A stretch of DNA of 37,037 nucleotides, taken from positions 1 to 37,037 of the forward strand of contig PMBV01000155.1 in assembly GCA_003153055.1 (NCBI GenBank). The letters run 5' to 3'. The translations under genes were made by a program, and so were the position numbers. Every line of letters begins with the position of its first letter. The first letter of the stretch is position 1. The stretch is from Myxococcales bacterium. Its GTDB lineage: Bacteria > Myxococcota > Myxococcia > Myxococcales > Myxococcaceae. This document shows, piece after piece, positions 32,810 to 37,037 of the stretch. Under the pieces are notes generated by a model. The model was not told the DNA's origin. It did no database searches and was given only the letters and a program-made list of their open reading frames with translations.

Positions 32810-32904
32810 CGTGTCCTCTTCTAGCGCGGATCGCCCGTCGTGTTGGGTGCTGGCGAGGGGAGTAGCGCAACTTGACGGCTCGAGCCATGGCAACGGCCTG
32901 AGAA

Positions 32905-34224
32905 ATGACCTATTCCGGTAGGGTGGCGAATCGAGAGGTCGAGAAGCTGGCGCTGACCCCGCGGGAATGGGCGGTGACCCTCCTCATCGCGGCTGTGCAA
33001 TTCACGAACATCCTCGACTTCGTCATCGTGATGCCCCTCGGCCCGGCGTTCGCCAAGGCCCTGGGCGTGGCCGAGTCGAACCTCGGCTTCGTCAACGGCA
33101 GCTACACGGCCGCGGCGGCGGTCACCGGGTTCGCGGGCTCGTTCTTTCTCGATCGCTTCGACCGACGCAAGGCGCTGGGGGTGGCGCTCATCGGCCTGGT
33201 CGCCGGGACCACGCTGTGTGGGTTGGCGTCCGACTTCACGCTGCTGCTCGGCGCGCGGGTACTCGCGGGAGCCTTCGGCGGGCCGGCCACGTCACTCTCG
33301 TTCTCCATCATCGCCGACGCGATCCCCGCGCGGGTGCGAGGTCGGGCGATGGGCACGGTGATGGGGGCCTTCTCGGTCGCCTCGGTGTTCGGAGTACCGG
33401 TTGGGCTCTGGCTGTCGGAGCACTTCGGGTGGCGGGCGCCGTTCTTCGCGGTGGCTGGGCTGGGGGTGGTGGTGGGGTTGTCGTCGATCGCCGCGCTCCC
33501 TCCGATGCGGGGTCACCTCGAGCATCGCCACGCACCGGTGTCCTTCGTGGCGCTGCTCCAGCAGCCGTTGGTGCGGCTCTCGTACACCATGACCGCGGTA
33601 GTGATGATGGCGGGGTTCTTGGTGATTCCCAGCATCGCCCCGTACCTGAGGTTGAACTTCGGCTTTCCCCAGGAGCACCTGAAGTGGGCGTACGGCATTG
33701 GAGGGGTGGCGAGTTTCTTCGCGACGCAACTCGGGGGCAGGCTGGTGGACCGCTTCGGCAGCTTCCGGGTGGGAACCGCGGGGGCAGTCCTGGTCATCGC
33801 GGTGGTGTTCACCGAGTTCTACCTGCCGTGGACGAGCGTACCCTCGTGGGCGGTGGTGGGTGGCTTCGTCGCCTTCATGCTGGCCAACGGCATCCGCAAC
33901 GTCTCGTACAACACGTTGACCTCGAAGGTGCCGGGGCCCGAGGTGCGCGCCCGGTTCCAGTCACTGCAGTCGTCGGTGCAGCACGCGGCGTCGGCGCTGG
34001 CAGCGTGGGGCTCGACCCGCATGATGACGACGGTGCCTCGGGCCTGGGACGACGCCACGCGGGAGCCGCGAATGATGGTGGGCATGGATCGAGTGGCCCT
34101 GGTGAGCATGGGACTCAGCTTCCTCATCCCAGTGCTGCTGTGGATGGTCGAGCGGAGCGTGAAGGCGAGACAGCGGGCGGCGAAGGTGGTGCCGCGAGTC
34201 CCGTCACCCGCGACGAGTGCGTGA
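32905..34224 (+). CDS. Major facilitator superfamily transporter
   Basis: 439 residues with about 12 transmembrane helices. The MFS motif between helices 2 and 3 reads GSFFLDRFDRRKALGVALIG and the corresponding C-terminal one GGRLVDRFGSFRVG; motif C-like sequence GAFSVASVFGVPVGLWLSEH in helix 5 suggests a proton-coupled drug or sugar exporter (DHA1-like, AraJ/YdhP group). The substrate is not predictable. It ends 3 bases before the 3' end of the histidine kinase gene on the other strand, so the transcripts are likely to overlap. Confidence 0.87.
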   Translation: MTYSGRVANREVEKLALTPREWAVTLLIAAVQFTNILDFVIVMPLGPAFAKALGVAESNLGFVNGSYTAAAAVTGFAGSFFLDRFDRRKALGVALIGLVAGTTLCGLASDFTLLLGARVLAGAFGGPATSLSFSIIADAIPARVRGRAMGTVMGAFSVASVFGVPVGLWLSEHFGWRAPFFAVAGLGVVVGLSSIAALPPMRGHLEHRHAPVSFVALLQQPLVRLSYTMTAVVMMAGFLVIPSIAPYLRLNFGFPQEHLKWAYGIGGVASFFATQLGGRLVDRFGSFRVGTAGAVLVIAVVFTEFYLPWTSVPSWAVVGGFVAFMLANGIRNVSYNTLTSKVPGPEVRARFQSLQSSVQHAASALAAWGSTRMMTTVPRAWDDATREPRMMVGMDRVALVSMGLSFLIPVLLWMVERSVKARQRAAKVVPRVPSPATSA

Positions 34225-34227
34225 CGC

Positions 34228-36234
34228 CTACGGCCGGGCGGGTACCGGGCTTCCGGCGATGGGCAGCACCACCGTCACCGTAGTGCCTCCCTCGGGCATG
34301 CTCTCGAGGCGGACATCGCCTCCCACCGCCTGGGCAAGCCCCAGACACACCGGGAGCCCGAGGCCGATTTCCCGGCCGATGGCCTTGGTCGAGAAGAATG
34401 GATCGAAGGCGTGCGCCAGGGCGTGGGCCCCCATTCCCACGCCCTCGTCCGAGATGACGACGGAGATCTGCCCCGGCCCCTCGGGGCGCGCCGTCACCCG
34501 CACCCGGTTCGGCCTGTGCCCGGTGGCCTGGGCTGCGTTCTTGAGCACGTTGGCCAACAGCTGCACCAGGGCGAGCTCGCTCATGGCCACCTCGAGCTCG
34601 CCGGGCACCGACACCTCGACCGCCTTGCAGCGAGTGAGCTCGCTGGCCACCAGGCGCATCGCCTCGTCGACCGCCGAGGTCACCCGCGCGCGGCCCGCGG
34701 TGCTGACGATTCCGCCGCCGGCGAACAGCCGGAGCCGGCCGATGATCTCTCCGACCCGCCTCGCTTCGTCCGAGGCCTCGAGGAGCGCCTGGCGGACGTC
34801 CTCCTTCACGTGCGCGACCTGCTCGAGCCCAGCGGCGCCGGCGGAGCGCGCCAGCTCCTCAGCCGCCCACCCGAGGTTCGCGATGACCACGGCCAAAGGG
34901 TTGTTGATTTCATGGGCCATGCCGCTGGAGAGCGTGGCGAGGGAGGCGACCCGCTCGGCGCGCGCGGCTCGGCCCTGGAGCTCCCTGAGCTCGGTGACGT
35001 CGCCCAGCGTGCCGACCAGCCGCAACGGCCGCCCGCCCTGACTCGCGGTGACGTGTGCCTGCGACAGGAGCCGCCGCCACCCGCCACCCGGCTGGGCGAC
35101 CCGGTACTCGACGTCATACTCCGGCACCCTCCCCTCGAGGCATTCGTCGAGCGCCCGTTGAACCGCGTCGCGATCCTCTGGGTGAATGAGGCTCGACCAT
35201 TGGGCCGCGTCGAGGCCCTCCTCGGAGGTCCGCCCGGTGACGGCCTGCCACTCGGGGCCCACGATGCGGCGGTCCTTTGCGACGTCGAGCTCCCACTCCA
35301 CCCGATGGGAGGCCCCCAGCGCCAGGCGCAAGCGGCGCTCAGACTCGTGGAGCGCGTGCTCGACCTTTCGCGCCTCGGTCAGGTCGCGGATCAGGCTGTG
35401 GAGGTACGTGCGGCCGCCGACCTCGAAGCCCCGGGAGCTGACCTGCACGGGAAACACCGAACCGTCACGGCGACGGTGCTCCGACTCGAAGCGAACCCCC
35501 TCGGCGCCGGCGGCCCGCTCCATCTGTGCCCCCAGCTGCCCGATGGTCGATGGGGCACGAAGCGCCGAGATGTGGAGGCTCAAGAGCTCGGCGCGAGCAT
35601 AGCCGTAGGCCTCTGTGGCGCGGTCGTTCGCCTCGATGATGTGGCCGTCGAGCGCGACGACGAGCTCGATCTCGTTCGATCGGCTGGAGAGGCCGCGGAG
35701 CCGCGCCTCGTCCACCGCCGCGCGGTGACCCGCCGCCTCCACGCGTCGCTGCTCGGTCACGTCGGTGAGGAAGCCCTCCCAGGCCGCGAAGCGCCCGCCC
35801 GCGTCGCGGATCACCCGGGCCCTCAACGCGCCGACGAAGGGTCGGCCGTCCAAACGCCGGAGCTCCACGTCACACTGGAGCTGCCCGCCCGGGTCCTCCA
35901 GGTGACGAACCACCGCCTCTCGCGCCTGCTCGGAGGCAAACAGCCGGTCGAGCTGCCCCACCTCGCGCTGCATCGCCGCCGGCCCCGAGGAGCCGAAGAG
36001 CTCGGCCCCCGCCGCGTTGACGTACTCGAGCTCGCCGTTCGAGCCGACGCGGAAGACCCCCACCGGCGCCGAGTCGAACATCTCCCTGAGGCGGGCCGCT
36101 TCGAGGAGCGAGGCCTTGGCCGCCTCCTGAGCCCTGGCCAGTTGGAGCGCCGGTGCCTCGCTGACCAGCACTCCACGTTCACCGTCGCGGGCCTCGTCTA
36201 CGACCGGTACGACATTGACCACGCCGTCCTTCAT
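34228..36234 (-). CDS. Soluble sensor histidine kinase with three PAS domains
   Basis: 668 residues, no transmembrane segment, so cytoplasmic. PAS 1 at about 48-165 (MFDSAPVGVFRVGSNGELEY), PAS 2 at about 185-295 (VVALDGHIIEANDRATEAYG) and PAS 3 at about 300-425 (EWELDVAKDRRIVGPEWQAV, with PAC HPEDRDAVQRAL). HisKA has the phospho-acceptor His441 in SSGMAHEINNPLAVV. The ATPase domain has N-box LLANVLKNAAQA, G1 DEGVGMG, F-box FDPFFSTK and G2 GLGLPVCLGL. It belongs to the NtrB-like HPK4 group. No response regulator adjoins it, so its partner lies elsewhere, as is common in myxobacteria. ATG 36234 has AGGG upstream. Confidence 0.92.
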   Translation of the reverse strand: MKDGVVNVVPVVDEARDGERGVLVSEAPALQLARAQEAAKASLLEAARLREMFDSAPVGVFRVGSNGELEYVNAAGAELFGSSGPAAMQREVGQLDRLFASEQAREAVVRHLEDPGGQLQCDVELRRLDGRPFVGALRARVIRDAGGRFAAWEGFLTDVTEQRRVEAAGHRAAVDEARLRGLSSRSNEIELVVALDGHIIEANDRATEAYGYARAELLSLHISALRAPSTIGQLGAQMERAAGAEGVRFESEHRRRDGSVFPVQVSSRGFEVGGRTYLHSLIRDLTEARKVEHALHESERRLRLALGASHRVEWELDVAKDRRIVGPEWQAVTGRTSEEGLDAAQWSSLIHPEDRDAVQRALDECLEGRVPEYDVEYRVAQPGGGWRRLLSQAHVTASQGGRPLRLVGTLGDVTELRELQGRAARAERVASLATLSSGMAHEINNPLAVVIANLGWAAEELARSAGAAGLEQVAHVKEDVRQALLEASDEARRVGEIIGRLRLFAGGGIVSTAGRARVTSAVDEAMRLVASELTRCKAVEVSVPGELEVAMSELALVQLLANVLKNAAQATGHRPNRVRVTARPEGPGQISVVISDEGVGMGAHALAHAFDPFFSTKAIGREIGLGLPVCLGLAQAVGGDVRLESMPEGGTTVTVVLPIAGSPVPARP

Positions 36235-36281
36235 TCAACGACCCTGTTCCGCTGCTGAGTGCCGCACTCCAAGCATAACCC

Positions 36282-36296
36282 GGGGCGGCGAGCCCC
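36282..36296 (-). terminator. Short GC hairpin downstream of the chemoreceptor gene
   Basis: GGGGC and GCCCC form a perfect 5-bp stem around a 5-base loop, 70 bases beyond the chemoreceptor stop. There is no clear T-tract, so terminator function is only possible. Confidence 0.25.
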
Positions 36297-36365
36297 AGCC
36301 GAGCAGGCGCTCCTGGAACACTGGGGCTTCTTTGATCGGTTAGCGCGACGGGCGAAGCCAGCTAC

Positions 36366-37037
36366 TCAGACGCGGAACCGCCGCACCTCGCCCCGCAGCA
36401 CGTCACCCTGCTGGCGCAAGGTCTCGATGGCCTCCTCGAGCTGCTTGACCGAGCGATTCTGTTGCTCGGCGACCTCGCGAATGGTCTCGATGGCCTTGAG
36501 CACCTGTTCGGTGCCTCGGGTTTGATCCTTCTGGGCGCGGTTGAGGTGGGTCACCATCTCGTTGATGTTCTCGATGGACCGGGAGATCTGCTTGCTGCCG
36601 TGGGCCTGCTCGTCGACCGAGCGCTTGACGTGCTGGGTGAGCTGCTTCATCTGCTCGGCCGCCTTCATCATCTGCTCGCTGCCCTTGGCCTGCTCGGTGG
36701 TGGCGCGGTTGATGTGCTCGATGGTGTCGCGAATTCGCTCGACCGAGTGGGTGATGTCGCGGGAGCCATCGGCCTGCTCCTCGGTGGCGCGAGCGATGGC
36801 GCGCACCATCTGCATGGAGTTGCGGGCCGACTCCTGAATCTTCTTGAGCGCCGACTCGGCTTCTCTCCCCAGGAGCACCCCGTCTTCCACGTGGCGAACG
36901 CCCATCGTCATCGCCGCCCCGGCGTTGCGCGACTCGATCTGCACCGCCCGCACCAGCTCGGCGATCTCCTTGGTCGAGGCGGCGGTGCGCTCGGACAGGT
37001 CTTTGATTTCGTCGGCCACCACCGCGAAGCCCTTGCC
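36366..37037 (-). CDS. Methyl-accepting chemotaxis protein, 3' part (5' end outside window)
   Basis: The visible C-terminal 220 or so residues begin in the signalling tip (GKGFAVVADEIKDLSERTAA), so the tip apex and sensor part lie beyond 37037. The descending helix is made of consecutive 28-residue units. The protein ends in RRFRV without a CheR-docking pentapeptide of the NWETF type. Gln/Glu-rich pairs such as TEEQADGS and VDEQAHGS are candidate methylation sites. Being orphan with respect to che genes in this window, its cluster assignment is open. The ATG at 37022 is inside the domain and is not the start. Confidence 0.92.
   Translation of the reverse strand, partial: GKGFAVVADEIKDLSERTAASTKEIAELVRAVQIESRNAGAAMTMGVRHVEDGVLLGREAESALKKIQESARNSMQMVRAIARATEEQADGSRDITHSVERIRDTIEHINRATTEQAKGSEQMMKAAEQMKQLTQHVKRSVDEQAHGSKQISRSIENINEMVTHLNRAQKDQTRGTEQVLKAIETIREVAEQQNRSVKQLEEAIETLRQQGDVLRGEVRRFRV
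36447..36782 (-). repeat. Four 84-base (28-residue) repeats in the chemoreceptor arm
   Basis: Units beginning EEQADGSRDI, TEQAKGSEQM, DEQAHGSKQI and KDQTRGTEQV are each exactly 28 residues (84 bases) with no gaps. The preceding 28 residues (ending IARAT) may be a decayed fifth unit. Twenty-eight residues are four heptads, so copies could be gained or lost without breaking coiled-coil register. Confidence 0.85.

Noticed and set aside
1..37037. CRISPR array, prophage, rRNA operon or conjugative element
   Set aside because: No regularly spaced direct repeats, no integrase, capsid or relaxase genes and no rRNA sequence were seen anywhere in the window.

Overview
The window is 37 kb of high-GC DNA, mostly above 65% G+C by eye, and it looks like the chromosome of a myxobacterium (Myxococcota, probably suborder Cystobacterineae). 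The evidence is the gene content: lipoproteins with Gly/Ser/Thr or Asp-Ala-Gly linkers, an AgmX/GltJ-type gliding-motility protein, an ECF42 sigma factor with its DGPF partner, orphan chemoreceptors, an ether-lipid-synthase-like oxidase, a FYDLN_acid protein and many short convergent or divergent gene pairs. The taxonomic call is inference; there is no rRNA or other marker gene here.

Left third (1-15.2 kb): an ECF42 pair (DGPF/YCII protein plus sigma factor with a TPR-like C-terminus) behind a promoter that fits the ECF42 consensus. Next come a large HExxH lipoprotein, an Asp-box propeller protein whose signal peptide lies in another frame, an AGPS-like FAD enzyme, a membrane-anchored MA-type metallopeptidase, a BACON/TIG/propeller lipoprotein and a GH78 alpha-L-rhamnosidase lipoprotein of lower GC. 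This is mainly an exported, surface-protein region.

Middle (15.8-24.2 kb): a FeSII (Shethna II)-like [2Fe-2S] ferredoxin and RecX (divergent), a TfoX-N-like and SRPBCC gene pair divergent from a LysR regulator with a T-N11-A dyad between them, a chemoreceptor fused to a complete SBP_bac_5 domain, a transglutaminase-like exported protein, a YdcF/ElyC-type (DUF218) protein and a CPBP membrane protease.

Right third (24.2-37 kb): a gene-poor 1.1-kb segment bounded by inverted repeats of about 34 bp. A leftward series follows: FYDLN protein, C4 zinc-ribbon coiled-coil protein, RNase H-like protein and a polytopic 4Fe-4S protein. Divergent from it is a compact operon encoding a zinc-ribbon/GYF/TM/TonB-like protein (AgmX/GltJ-like) and two EutN/CcmL microcompartment-vertex proteins, with no BMC hexamer gene in view. 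After it lie a nested 110-bp inverted repeat, two small genes, tatB-tatC (TatC with an insertion of about 165 residues), an MFS transporter, a three-PAS histidine kinase and the 3' end of a chemoreceptor built of exact 28-residue repeats.

The observations most worth following are the GltJ-like/EutN/EutN operon, the chemoreceptor-SBP fusion, the inverted-repeat structures at 24.3-25.4 kb and 30.6 kb, and the frameshifted Asp-box gene.
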